A stretch of 44,126 nucleotides of DNA. Origin: an uncultured Collinsella sp. GTDB lineage: Bacteria; Actinomycetota; Coriobacteriia; Coriobacteriales; Coriobacteriaceae. Shown piece after piece: positions 24,541-33,066 of the stretch (the stretch's first letter is position 1; every line of letters begins with the position of its first letter). Below the pieces are notes generated by a model, which was given only the letters and a program-made list of their open reading frames with translations, did not search any database and was not told the origin of the DNA. The position numbers and the translations under genes were made by a program. The stretch is taken from the NCBI GenBank assembly GCA_902489775.1, contig CABUBH010000013.1, forward strand, positions 1 through 44,126, written 5' to 3'.

Positions 24541-25185
24541 CATGCTAAAACACCTCGAGCCGCAAACCCCACCTACGCCAACAAAAAGTTGCACAATTTA
24601 TTTCCCACGCCTGTACATAGTTTGTTAGACAAACGCGATTATCAGCGCAGCTCGCTGCTTCATTTAGGCTTCAGTAACGCCCCTAATCACCGCCAATACC
24701 TCATTAACCTGCATCAATGTGAACAACATCCCAAAACAACCCCCTTAAGCATGTCAAATGAACGATATGTTGTCCAACGCAGCCCAAATCAGTTTCGCTA
24801 ACAGCTTGTGCTAGGATACCTAACGTTACATGAGTTCAACTGTGCTTACGGCTCTAATAGGCCACAAGCACGGGGTTGATCAGCATCCGGTCGTAACGGC
24901 GGTGTTAGAAAAACCACGAGCTCCAATATTGATTGTCATGAGCGATTTTGCACTTGCTTTTGCGGCTACTTTTAAGTTTGCATTAGACGGTGCAATGATT
25001 TGCTATGGCAAACCACAGCAGTTCTTCAGCTGTTTGCGTGCGGTCCAGTTTTGTACCCGCTTGACTGGTTCGCACGCAGCCAGCTGGGGTCACGGTCATT
25101 TTTGCGATACACTTCCGCGACTCTAGCGACTGCATTTGTACATACCGTTCACGGTGGGGCAGAGCCACGTGCTTGTCTGACTGGG
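24541..25185 (+). promoter_or_regulatory. Long AT-rich gap and 5' leader before the capsule locus
   Basis: Some 645 bases without a convincing gene. The first 300 are AT-rich. TGCTAGGAT around 24809-24817 is a possible extended -10 box, with no good -35. A 98-codon frame from 24830 has no recognisable domain and only a weak ribosome site, so I treat it as non-coding. If transcription starts near 24824, the capsule mRNA would have a leader of over 450 bases, typical of operons controlled by processive antitermination. Confidence 0.5.
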
Positions 25186-25254
25186 CTCAGGGTTTGAATA
25201 TGGAGCGCCTTCGCGCACAAGCGCCCTGGCGAAGCCATACCCAAACCCCGTGAG
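25186..25254 (+). promoter_or_regulatory. Structured leader hairpin just before the NusG-paralog gene
   Basis: An imperfect long stem: CTCA (25186-25189)/TGAG (25251-25254), GGGTTTG (25190-25196)/CAAACCC (25242-25248), TATGG (25199-25203)/CCATA (25235-25239) and CTTCG (25209-25213)/CGAAG (25230-25234). The apical region also contains GCGC-ACAA-GCGC. No T-run follows, so it is not a simple terminator. Its place in the leader of an operon starting with a specialised NusG makes an antiterminator-recognition hairpin, as known for LoaP, a reasonable inference. Confidence 0.6.
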
Positions 25255-25285
25255 CCACACGTAAGACAGCAAGGGGGTGGTGCTC

Positions 25286-25831
25286 GTGTGGTATGTGATT
25301 CAGGTCATTAACGGTCGCGAAGATGTAATGCGCGAGCGCATCGAGCGCATGGTGCCGGCTGGTGCCATGCAGGAGCTCTTTTATCCCCAATTTCAAACCG
25401 AGATTAAAGTACACGGCGAATGGGTCAATACGACCAAGCCACTCTTTCCCGGTTATCTAATCTGCGATACGGCAGATCCCCGCACCGTGCAACAGTATCT
25501 GCTGCGCATGGACGACTTTGCCCGGGTGCTTTCCCAGGACGGTCAGTTTGTGCCGCTGGCAAAAGAAGAGGTTCAGCTTATTGGCGGCTTTACGCATAGG
25601 GGAGACCGCGTAGTGCCCATGAGCGAGGCCTTAAAAGACGGCGACCAGGTCGTAGTGACGGCAGGTCCGCTGCTGGGCCACGAAGGCCTTATCAAAACTA
25701 TTAATAGACGCAAGAGCACTGCTTATCTGGAGCTCAACCTGTGCGGCCGATGCGTAACCACTCGCGTTGGCCTGGCCGTGCTTTCGGCCGAGCAGCGTGT
25801 AATGCGAAACCTTAAAAAGGCGATTGCCTAA
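25286..25831 (+). CDS. NusG-family transcription antiterminator, LoaP/RfaH-type specialised paralog
   Basis: A 181-residue protein with an N-terminal NGN domain (WYVIQVINGREDVMRERIERM, then LFPGYLIC, the usual FPGY hallmark) and a C-terminal KOW domain (GDQVVVTAGPLLGHEGLIKTINRRKSTAYLEL). Housekeeping nusG normally sits beside secE/rplK; this copy heads a capsule operon, the typical context of RfaH, UpxY and LoaP, which keep RNA polymerase going through long polysaccharide operons. The GTG at 25286 was chosen because AAGGGGG at 25271-25277 is spaced eight bases from it; GTGs at 25277 and 25280 are too close. The predicted target is the leader hairpin upstream. Confidence 0.9.
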   Translation: MWYVIQVINGREDVMRERIERMVPAGAMQELFYPQFQTEIKVHGEWVNTTKPLFPGYLICDTADPRTVQQYLLRMDDFARVLSQDGQFVPLAKEEVQLIGGFTHRGDRVVPMSEALKDGDQVVVTAGPLLGHEGLIKTINRRKSTAYLELNLCGRCVTTRVGLAVLSAEQRVMRNLKKAIA

Positions 25832-25897
25832 GTGCGGGCGGTCGCTGCACAGAACAGGGAGGACCCCCGACCCGGGGACGTAGTGTTGGAAGAGAAC

Positions 25898-26650
25898 ATG
25901 TCGGATAAAACTGAATATGCAACGGATGCACCCGTGGGGGCGGCTCTGATTGCATGGCCCTGTACCGGCCGGCGCGAGGGCGCCGGCCGGTACAGGGCCA
26001 TGCAATCCATCATGGACTGGGACCGCTCGCGCCTGGCCTATCGTGCCGTGAAGCGCACGTTTGACATCGTGTTCAGCGGCTGCGTGCTGGCTGTCATCGC
26101 CGTTCCGAGCCTGATTTTGGCCGCTGCCATCCGCCTGGAGAGCGAGGGCAACCCGTTCTACAGCCAGATCCGCGTGGGCCAGACCCGCCCCGACGGCAGC
26201 CTGACTACCTTCCGCATGTGGAAGTTCCGATCAATGTACAGGGACGCCGACGAGCGCCTCACCGAGCTCAAGGAGCAGAACGAGATCGCCGGCGCCATGT
26301 TCAAGATGAAGGAGGACCCCCGCGTCACCAAGATCGGGAAGTTCATCCGCAAACACTCCATCGACGAGTTCCCGCAGTTCCTGAACGTGTTCCTGGGCCA
26401 GATGTCCGTCGTCGGGCCCAGGCCGCCGCTGCCGAATGAGGTTGCGGAGTATACGGAGTACGACCTGCAACGTTTGGCAGTGAAGCCCGGCATCACCGGC
26501 TGGTGGCAGGTTACCGATCGAAACTCAACGGGTTTCGACGGCATGGTCCGTCGTGACCTCGAGTACATAGCCAAGCGCGGAATCGTCACGGACCTCAAGA
26601 TCGTCCTCCTCACGGTTCTGGAGGTCTTCAACGGGAGCGATGCGTACTAA
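25898..26650 (+). CDS. Initiating sugar-phosphate transferase (undecaprenyl-phosphate glycosyl-1-phosphate transferase)
   Basis: Loads the first sugar phosphate of the repeat unit onto undecaprenyl phosphate at the inner membrane face. The 250-residue PF02397 protein has one membrane-entry helix (residues about 50-72, IVFSGCVLAVIAVPSLILAA), WKFRSMYRDAD, the catalytic SIDEFPQ, MSVVGPRPP and KPGITGWWQV. It corresponds to the catalytic half of WbaP-like enzymes, without the four-helix N-terminal domain. The ATG at 25898 has GGAAGAG upstream. Residues about 18-36 are encoded by a perfect 27-bp palindrome, in frame; an alternative start is the ATG at 26000, exactly after the hairpin. The stop overlaps an ATG of the next gene. 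Confidence 0.92.
   Translation: MSDKTEYATDAPVGAALIAWPCTGRREGAGRYRAMQSIMDWDRSRLAYRAVKRTFDIVFSGCVLAVIAVPSLILAAAIRLESEGNPFYSQIRVGQTRPDGSLTTFRMWKFRSMYRDADERLTELKEQNEIAGAMFKMKEDPRVTKIGKFIRKHSIDEFPQFLNVFLGQMSVVGPRPPLPNEVAEYTEYDLQRLAVKPGITGWWQVTDRNSTGFDGMVRRDLEYIAKRGIVTDLKIVLLTVLEVFNGSDAY
25949..26006. repeat. Perfect 27-bp palindrome inside the sugar-transferase coding sequence
   Basis: Positions 25949-25975 and 25980-26006 are exact reverse complements with a four-base GAGG loop. The arms are about 67 percent G+C, so the mRNA hairpin would be very stable. It starts 51 bases after the proposed start codon and ends just past an in-frame ATG at 26000. Confidence 0.92.
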
Positions 26651-26688
26651 TGACTAGTTTTGACACCCGAATCGAATCGGAGAATAAA

Positions 26689-27948
26689 ATGAAGATTGCT
26701 GTCGCCGGTACCGGCTACGTCGGTTTGTCCCTCGCCGTCCTGCTCTCGCAGCACAACGAGGTGCACGCGCTGGACATCGTGCACGAGAAGGTCGAGAAGA
26801 TCAACAACTTCGAGTCGCCCATCCAGGACGACGAGATCGAGCGCTTTCTGGCGGAGGCCAAGGCGGGGGAGCGCGAGCTCGACCTGCACGCTACCGTCGA
26901 TGTGGCCGAGGCCTATACGGGCGCGGATTATGCCGTCATCGCAACGCCCACCAACTACGATTCGGATAGGAACTTCTTCGACACGAGCTCCGTCGAGGCC
27001 GCCATCGCCGCCGTGCGCTCGGTGAATCTCGACGCCTGGATCGTCATCAAGTCGACCATTCCCGTGGGCTACACCGCGGGCCTGCGCGAGAGGTTGGGCG
27101 ACGGCAAGATCTTCTTCAGCCCCGAATTCCTGCGCGAGAGCAAGGCTCTCTACGACAACCTGCACCCCAGCCGCATCGTGGTCGGCGCGCCGAAGGATGA
27201 CGCCGAGGCCGTTGCAGCCGCCGAGAAGTTCGCCGGCCTGCTCGCTCAGGGTGCCGATCCTGCCGAGTTGGAGCGCGTTAACGCCGACGGGTCGAAGGGT
27301 ATCCCGGAGCTCGTGCTGGGCACCACCGAGGCAGAGGCCGTGAAGCTCTTCGCTAACACCTACCTGGCGCTGCGCGTGGCCTACTTCAACGAGCTCGACA
27401 CCTACTGCGAGGTCCGCGGCCTCAACACCCGCGACGTCATTGACGGCGTGTGCCTGGAGCCTCGAATCGGATCGCACTACAACAACCCCAGCTTCGGCTA
27501 CGGCGGCTACTGCCTGCCCAAGGACACCAAGCAGCTGCTGGCCAACTACAAAGACGTGCCCCAGAATCTGATCGAGGCCATCGTGGACGCCAACCGCACC
27601 CGCAAGGACTTCGTGGCCGACGAGGTGCTGCAGATGGTATGGGACCGCGTGTACGAGGGCAAGCCGAAGCCGGTCGTGGGCGTCTACCGCCTGACGATGA
27701 AGTCGAACTCCGACAACTTCCGCGCGAGCTCCATCCAGGGCGTCATGAAGCGCGTTAAGGCCAAGGGCGTGCCCGTGGTGGTCTACGAGCCCACGCTGGA
27801 CGCTCCGGAGTTCTTCGGCTCCGAGGTGACCCACGACCTGGAGGCCTTCAAGGCCGGCTGCGACGTGATCGTGGCCAACCGCTGGAGCGACGAGCTCGCG
27901 GACGTGGCGGACAAGGTTTATACACGTGATTTATACAAAAGGGACTAG
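26689..27948 (+). CDS. ugd: UDP-glucose 6-dehydrogenase
   Basis: Oxidises UDP-glucose to UDP-glucuronate with two NAD+. The 419-residue protein has the N-terminal Rossmann GTGYVG, STIPVGYT, PEFLRESKALYDNLHPSRIVVG and the active-site cysteine C275 in FGYGGYCLPKDTKQLLANY, closely like the enterobacterial Ugd form. The ATG at 26689 is preceded by GGAG; an upstream ATG at 26650 overlaps the previous stop and adds 13 unrelated residues. GC-rich and host-like in codon use. It supplies the uronate for the epimerase that follows nine bases later. Confidence 0.95.
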   Translation: MKIAVAGTGYVGLSLAVLLSQHNEVHALDIVHEKVEKINNFESPIQDDEIERFLAEAKAGERELDLHATVDVAEAYTGADYAVIATPTNYDSDRNFFDTSSVEAAIAAVRSVNLDAWIVIKSTIPVGYTAGLRERLGDGKIFFSPEFLRESKALYDNLHPSRIVVGAPKDDAEAVAAAEKFAGLLAQGADPAELERVNADGSKGIPELVLGTTEAEAVKLFANTYLALRVAYFNELDTYCEVRGLNTRDVIDGVCLEPRIGSHYNNPSFGYGGYCLPKDTKQLLANYKDVPQNLIEAIVDANRTRKDFVADEVLQMVWDRVYEGKPKPVVGVYRLTMKSNSDNFRASSIQGVMKRVKAKGVPVVVYEPTLDAPEFFGSEVTHDLEAFKAGCDVIVANRWSDELADVADKVYTRDLYKRD

Positions 27949-27957
27949 GCGATAAAC

Positions 27958-29007
27958 ATGATTAACCGAAAAGTGCTCGTCACAGGAGCGGCTGGCTTCA
28001 TCGGTGCATTCCTCGTTAAGAAGCTTCTCGAGGAATCTGACGACGCCATCATCGGCCTCGACAACCTCAACAGCTACTACGACCCCGGCATTAAAGACGC
28101 GCGCCTCCGCATGCTGGCCGAGGCCGACGCGGACGGCCGCTTCACCTTCGTGCGCGGCGATTTGTGTGACGCCGCCCTCATCGAGCGCCTGTTCGCGGAG
28201 AACGGCTTCGACGTCGTGGTGAACCTCGCCGCCCAGGCGGGCGTCCGCTACTCCATCGAGAACCCGCGCGCCTACCTGGAGAGTAATCTCGTGGGTTTCT
28301 TTAACATCCTCGAGGCCTGCCGCCACCACCCGGTCAAGCACCTGGTCTACGCCAGTTCCAGCTCGGTCTACGGCGGCAACAAGAAGGTGCCGTTCTCCGA
28401 GGAGGACCGTGTCGACTCCCCGGTGTCGCTCTACGCCGCCACCAAGAAGTCCAACGAGCTCATGGCCGCCGCCTACTCCAAGCTCTATTCCATCCCCGCG
28501 ACCGGCCTGCGCTTCTTCACCGTGTACGGCCCCATGGGCAGGCCCGACATGGCCTACTTCGGCTTCACCGAGAAGCTGCGCCGCGGGAACACCATCAAGA
28601 TCTTCAACATGGGCGACTGCCGCCGCGACTTCACCTACGTCGACGACATCGTCGAGGGCGTGAGGCGCGTCATGGACGCCGCGCCCGAGGTGAAGATGGG
28701 CGAGGACGGGCTGCCGCTCGCCGCCCACCGCGTCTACAACATCGGCAACTCTCATCCCGAAAACCTGCTCGACTTCGTCGACACGCTGCAGCGCGTGCTG
28801 GTGGAGGAAGGCGTGCTCCCGGCCGAGTACGACTTTGAAGCTCATAAGCAGCTCGTGCCGATGCAGCCCGGCGACGTTCCCGTCACGTATGCCGACACCA
28901 CGGCGCTCCAGCGCGACCTGGGCTACAAGCCAGCGACGCCGCTCGAGGACGGCCTGAGGGCCTTCGCCAAGTGGTATCGCGAATACTACAAGGTGGAAGC
29001 CGAGTAA
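27958..29007 (+). CDS. NAD-dependent UDP-sugar epimerase, probably UDP-glucuronate 4-epimerase
   Basis: A 349-residue extended short-chain dehydrogenase with TGAAGFIG at the NAD site, the Ser of ASSSSVYGG, and the catalytic YAATKKSNE (YxxxK). The LNSYYDPGIKDARL and AGVRYSIENPRAY segments are typical of UDP-glucuronate 4-epimerases, which make UDP-galacturonate. Immediately downstream of ugd, so substrate supply is direct. The stop overlaps the next start as TAATG. Confidence 0.9.
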   Translation: MINRKVLVTGAAGFIGAFLVKKLLEESDDAIIGLDNLNSYYDPGIKDARLRMLAEADADGRFTFVRGDLCDAALIERLFAENGFDVVVNLAAQAGVRYSIENPRAYLESNLVGFFNILEACRHHPVKHLVYASSSSVYGGNKKVPFSEEDRVDSPVSLYAATKKSNELMAAAYSKLYSIPATGLRFFTVYGPMGRPDMAYFGFTEKLRRGNTIKIFNMGDCRRDFTYVDDIVEGVRRVMDAAPEVKMGEDGLPLAAHRVYNIGNSHPENLLDFVDTLQRVLVEEGVLPAEYDFEAHKQLVPMQPGDVPVTYADTTALQRDLGYKPATPLEDGLRAFAKWYREYYKVEAE

Positions 29008-29465
29008 TGGGAAAAGGTAAGGCCAAGGTCTGCCTCGTCTCGTCGTCTGGCGGCCACTGGGAACAACTTCAAAAGCTCAAGCCGCTCGTGGACAAGTACG
29101 GTGGATTCATGGTCACCGAGAAGACGCCCTTTGTTAAGGGCTGTCCCTATCTGATGATGCAGACTGACCTCAAGGACAAGTTCATGCCCGCGAAGATGCT
29201 CGTAAACGGCATCCACGCCTGTGCGATCTGGGCAAAGGAGCGGCCCGACGTCGTTGTGACTACCGGCACTATGGTGGCATACCCGTTCTACCTTCTTGCC
29301 GTCCTTTTCCGCAAGAAGTTCGTATTCATTGAGACCTTCGGTCGCTCTAACAAACCCACTGTTGCCGGCAAGCTCATGCAGAAGCATGCTGACTTGTTCT
29401 TCGTGCAGTGGGAGAGTCAGAAGAGGTTCTATGAGAAGGCACGATACGTGGGGTGTCTCTATTGA
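29007..29465 (+). CDS. pssD: Alg14/PssD-type subunit of a split glycosyltransferase
   Basis: A 152-residue protein of the Alg14 family, the membrane-anchoring, acceptor-side half of a two-part GT-B enzyme. It shows VSSSGGHWEQLQKLKPL at the start, TTGTMVAYPFYLLAVLFRKKFVFIETFGRSNKPT and a C-terminal FFVQWESQKRFYEKARYVG, closely like PssD/EpsE/Cps14F proteins. The ATG overlaps the epimerase stop. The next gene overlaps this one by four bases and encodes the catalytic half. In rhizobial PssDE the transferred sugar is glucuronate, which fits the adjacent ugd; this is inference. Confidence 0.88.
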   Translation: MGKGKAKVCLVSSSGGHWEQLQKLKPLVDKYGGFMVTEKTPFVKGCPYLMMQTDLKDKFMPAKMLVNGIHACAIWAKERPDVVVTTGTMVAYPFYLLAVLFRKKFVFIETFGRSNKPTVAGKLMQKHADLFFVQWESQKRFYEKARYVGCLY

Positions 29466-29956
29466 TATTCGTGTGCGTGGGCTCTAGACCCTATCAGTTC
29501 AATCGGCTCATCGAGGAGCTTGATAGGCTCGTTGGCGCTGGTCATGTGAAGGATTCCTTGTTTGCCCAGATCGGTGCGTCGACATACGAGCCAAAGAACT
29601 TCAGATTCGAACATTTCATGGACCCCGATGCATTCAGCGCAAAGATTGCCGAGGCCGACATCGTGATAAGCCACGGTGCGTCAGGTTCGATTATGGGTGC
29701 GCTTAACGCCGGCAAGAGGGTCATCGCGGTGTCCCGTCTGGCGAAGTACGGTGAGCACATCAATGATCACCAGGTGGGCATCAATGAGACGCTTGCCTCT
29801 GAGGGGCTCGTGCTCGCAGTTCGTGAGATGGACAAGCTGGGGGACGCCATTGAGGCCATGGAGGACGGCAGCGTTGAGCTGAAGCCGTGGAAGAACCCCA
29901 ATCCAAACGCGATCATCGACGAGATAGATCTATTTATCCAGGAGGAAGTGCTGTGA
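29462..29956 (+). CDS. pssE: Alg13/PssE-type catalytic subunit of the split glycosyltransferase
   Basis: A 164-residue protein equivalent to the C-terminal GT28 domain: IFVCVGSRPYQFNRLIEELD at the start, IVISHGASGSIMGALNAGKRVIAVSRLAKYGEHINDHQ at the UDP-sugar site. The TTG at 29462 overlaps the pssD stop as TTGA and gives the usual family N-terminus MIFVxVG; a GTG at 29453 is the alternative. It must pair with PssD to be active at the membrane. Confidence 0.87.
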   Translation: MIFVCVGSRPYQFNRLIEELDRLVGAGHVKDSLFAQIGASTYEPKNFRFEHFMDPDAFSAKIAEADIVISHGASGSIMGALNAGKRVIAVSRLAKYGEHINDHQVGINETLASEGLVLAVREMDKLGDAIEAMEDGSVELKPWKNPNPNAIIDEIDLFIQEEVL

Positions 29957-31059
29957 GTATTTATGTAAGGATTGACCGACTCTTCGAGGCTCTCAGCGTC
30001 TTCTTTTGGAAGACGTTCATCTGGATTCATGAGGTCAAGAACATCTGGTCCAAGCGAGCTTTGGTGAAATCGTTCAAGCCCACCGCGGAGCAGGCGGAGG
30101 ACGCGCATAGGTATTGGAAAGAACTCACCGGCAGGTACTGGCCGCTCTGGTGGCACCGCCTTTATGCTAGCTACACCGGAAAATGGGACCCGAAATATAT
30201 TCCCGAGATGCTGTTCTCGGTCATTCTTGAGCCCAACTCTTCTCGCCGCTGCGACCGCGACGCGCTTGCCGATAAGAACAATCTTATTCTCTTCGCCCAA
30301 GGCGGAGGGCTTCGCCTCCCAGAGGTCTACGCAAACTGTTCCTGTGGACTTGTCAATCGGGGAGGGGTTCTTTTGGATATGAAAGAGACGGTAGAAGCGC
30401 TCGGCAACATAGGTCCCTGTGTAATCAAGAGAACTCGCGATAGTGATTCAGGTAGGGACGTAGCTATCGTCGATTTCAAGGACGGTAAGGATATCGAATC
30501 CGGCAAATCCGTCAAGAGTATTATCGAATCAATGGGTGGCGAGTGGGTCTGCCAGGAGCGCGTGCGTCAGCACGAGAGCATCGACGCCATTTATCCGGCA
30601 AGCGTCAACACGCTTCGCATCGTCACATACTTGACCGGTCAGGGCGTCGGCGCTTGCCCTGTTACGCTCAGAATCGGTCAGGGCGGGTCAAAGGTCGACA
30701 ACGCCCACGCGGGTGGCATGTTCGTTCACGTCGACGATGAAGGTTATCTGGGTGACGAGGCTTTTACAGAGTATCGGAAAAGTTACTCGAGTCATCCCGA
30801 CACAGGGACTGTGTTCAAGGGCTACCGGATTGTGGGCGTCTCCAAAGCCATCGAGGCTGTCAAGCGTTGCCATCTGTCCGTCGGTGAATTTGGATTCATT
30901 TCCTGGGACGTCTGTATTGATAGGGAGGGGAGGCCCACCTTATTGGAGGTGAACCTTGACTCCCAGACAGTATGGTTTCCGCAAATGGCGTCTGGCAGGA
31001 GTATGTTCGGGGATGACACCCCTGCTGTGGTTAAGGCATTTCGCCATCGTGTTGCATGA
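29953..31059 (+). CDS. Sugar-transfer-associated ATP-grasp protein
   Basis: A 368-residue protein resembling the ATPgrasp_ST family found in polysaccharide loci. The centre has VIKRTRDSDSGRDVAIV (ATP-binding lysine region), then VCQERVRQH, NTLRIVTY, and a C-terminal GFISWDVCIDREGRPTLLEVNLDSQ supplying the acidic metal ligands. ATP-grasp enzymes join a carboxylate to an amine via an acyl phosphate. The GTG at 29953 overlaps the pssE stop as GTGA. The substrate is unknown; uronate carboxyls made by the upstream genes are one possibility. Confidence 0.8.
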   Translation: MSIYVRIDRLFEALSVFFWKTFIWIHEVKNIWSKRALVKSFKPTAEQAEDAHRYWKELTGRYWPLWWHRLYASYTGKWDPKYIPEMLFSVILEPNSSRRCDRDALADKNNLILFAQGGGLRLPEVYANCSCGLVNRGGVLLDMKETVEALGNIGPCVIKRTRDSDSGRDVAIVDFKDGKDIESGKSVKSIIESMGGEWVCQERVRQHESIDAIYPASVNTLRIVTYLTGQGVGACPVTLRIGQGGSKVDNAHAGGMFVHVDDEGYLGDEAFTEYRKSYSSHPDTGTVFKGYRIVGVSKAIEAVKRCHLSVGEFGFISWDVCIDREGRPTLLEVNLDSQTVWFPQMASGRSMFGDDTPAVVKAFRHRVA

Positions 31060-31958
31060 TGGTCAGGCATAAGAGGTTAATTTTGGACAAGAAGAGCTTG
31101 GTGAAAAAGGCGAAGTACAGCTTGAGGTGGCTTCCTGACGAGGCGTATATTAGGCTGTATTTTCGGCTTCGCATGCATAAGTCCTGCGACCTAAAGAATC
31201 CCAAGACTTTTAACGAGAAGCTTCAGTGGCTTAAGCTTCATGATCGCAATCCACGTTACACCGATATGGTTGATAAGGTTGAGGCGAAGAAGATTGCGGC
31301 GGCAATCGTCGGTGACGAGCATATCATTCCGACGCTGGGAGTGTGGGGATCTTTCGACGAAATTGACTTCTCCTCTCTCCCCGAGCAATTTGTTCTGAAG
31401 TGTAGTCATGACTCGGAGGGGCTCGTCATCGTTAAGGATAAGTCCAATCTCGATCTTGCTGCCGCGCGTAAGAAAATCGAGTCTGCCATGCGTTACAACT
31501 TTTATTATGTCGGCAGGGAGTGGCCGTACAAGAACGTAAGGCCTCGCATTCTTGCAGAGGCTTACCTCGAGGACACCGCATGCGGCGAACTGAGAGATTA
31601 CAAGTTTTACTGTTTCGACGGCGAACCAAAGATGATGTTCGTCGTGACCGGCAGGGCTGCTGGGGACACAAGAATTGACTTTTTCGATTTGGACTTTAAG
31701 CACCTTCCCGTTACGCAGCACTACCCGAACGCCGATTTTGAAATCAAGAAGCCAGAAACGTTCGACCAGATGGTCGCTGCCGCCAAGAAGCTGTCCGCAG
31801 GGTTGACGCATGTCAGGATCGACTTCTATGAGGTCAACGGTAAGATGTATTTCGGTGAGTACACCTTCTTTGACAACAGCGGTTTCGGACCTTTCGACCA
31901 GCCCGAGTGGGACGAGAGGCTGGGATCATGGATTAAGCTCCCTGAGGTTAGGTGCTAG
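31056..31958 (+). CDS. TupA-like ATP-grasp protein
   Basis: A 300-residue protein of the TupA-like ATPgrasp family: FRLRMHKSCDLKNPKTFNEKLQWLKLHDRNP near the N-terminus, FVLKCSHDSEGLVIVKD in the ATP site and HVRIDFYEVNGKMYFGEYTFFDNSGF near the C-terminus. TupA is known from teichuronopeptide synthesis in alkaliphilic Bacillus, a polymer of glucuronate and glutamate. The ATG overlaps the preceding stop as ATGA. Whether this copy ligates an amino acid or phosphate group is not known. Confidence 0.85.
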   Translation: MMVRHKRLILDKKSLVKKAKYSLRWLPDEAYIRLYFRLRMHKSCDLKNPKTFNEKLQWLKLHDRNPRYTDMVDKVEAKKIAAAIVGDEHIIPTLGVWGSFDEIDFSSLPEQFVLKCSHDSEGLVIVKDKSNLDLAAARKKIESAMRYNFYYVGREWPYKNVRPRILAEAYLEDTACGELRDYKFYCFDGEPKMMFVVTGRAAGDTRIDFFDLDFKHLPVTQHYPNADFEIKKPETFDQMVAAAKKLSAGLTHVRIDFYEVNGKMYFGEYTFFDNSGFGPFDQPEWDERLGSWIKLPEVRC

Positions 31959-31961
31959 GAG

Positions 31962-33066
31962 ATGGCCAATGACTGTATTAATGTCTTGGTCATTTCGACC
32001 AACGGTCTTCTGAAAGACGGAATCACAGCATGGCTTGTTGCGACGTTTGGAGCAATGGACTTAGATGGTCTATCGGTCGCAACTGTTGCATACGACGACG
32101 CAGAACGTAGCGTTATCGAGGACGTTGAGGCGGCGGGGGTCGCCGTCTCGTCAACACAATTTAACTGCCTATTCTCGAGCTCTCAGGTGCCTGCTAATGA
32201 GCAGACACTTCGAGGTCGTCCATGTGTGTTGCAGCAGCGCGCTTGCTGCGATAGAGCTCTTCCAGGCAACGAGGAATGGTGTAGAGATGCGCATCGCGCA
32301 TTCGCACAACACGACGTGCTCCCATAAGATTGCTAACTTTCTTTTGAATCCACTGTTCCAATCAAGTCTAACGGACAGATATGCCTGTGGGCGAGATGCG
32401 GGTAAATGGCTCTTCGGCAATCGCCCATTTACTGTCATCCCTAACGGAAAAAAATTACCAGCATACGCTTTTAACCCACAAGCCAGAAAAGCCGTACGAG
32501 AGGAGTTGGGACTCACCGAAAGTGAGACAGCCTTCGGGCACGTAGGCGGATTTAATGAGCAGAAGAATCATGTCAAGCTAGTCGAGGTATTTGCGGAGCT
32601 TTATCGGCGTAATTCTGCAAGGCGGCTATTCCTTATAGGAGAGGGTCACTTGATACCCGAGATTAAGGAGAAGACTGAGGAACTCGGTGTCGCTGAGGCG
32701 GTTTGTTTCCTGGGGCGTCGTGACGATGTGCCAAGACTGCTCAACGGACTTGACTGCATGGTGTTCCCTTCGCTGTACGAAGGGTTTCCGAATGTTGTAC
32801 TGGAGTGGCAACTCAACGGGCTTCCCGTGGTTATGTCAGACGCCATTACCGACGAGTGCGCAATAACGGCGCTCGTGTCTCAAGTTTCGCTCGAGGCTGA
32901 CGTAAATGACTGGGCGGATACTGTTGAACATTCTATGACGAATATCAACCGCATGGACGAAAGTCTTTCTGCGTGTAAGCGCGCGAAGTCCGCCGGCTAC
33001 GACATAAATGAAAATGCCACGATGCTCCGTCGTTTGTACTTTGAGGGAGTAGGGAAATGCAAATAG
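31962..33066 (+). pseudogene. GT4 glycosyltransferase with a single frameshift
   Basis: The first frame (from 31962) encodes VLVISTNGLLKDGITAWL..., a normal EpsF-like GT4 N-terminus, up to about FNCLFSS near 32178. The rest is in the +1 frame: LRCLLMSRHFEVVHVCCSS, MRIAHSHNT, VGGFNEQKNHVKLVEVF, FPSLYEGFPNVVLEWQLNGLP, to 33066. One surplus base within about 32177-32184 (CGAGCTCTC) explains the break; removing it gives a continuous protein of about 367 residues. No homopolymer is present there. As written, only a truncated 121-residue product would be made. It starts four bases after the TupA-like gene and overlaps the next gene by ten bases. Confidence 0.85.

Noticed and set aside
24830..25126. 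98-codon frame in the capsule leader
   Set aside because: No domain, weak start context and position in a likely untranslated leader; kept only as part of the leader description.
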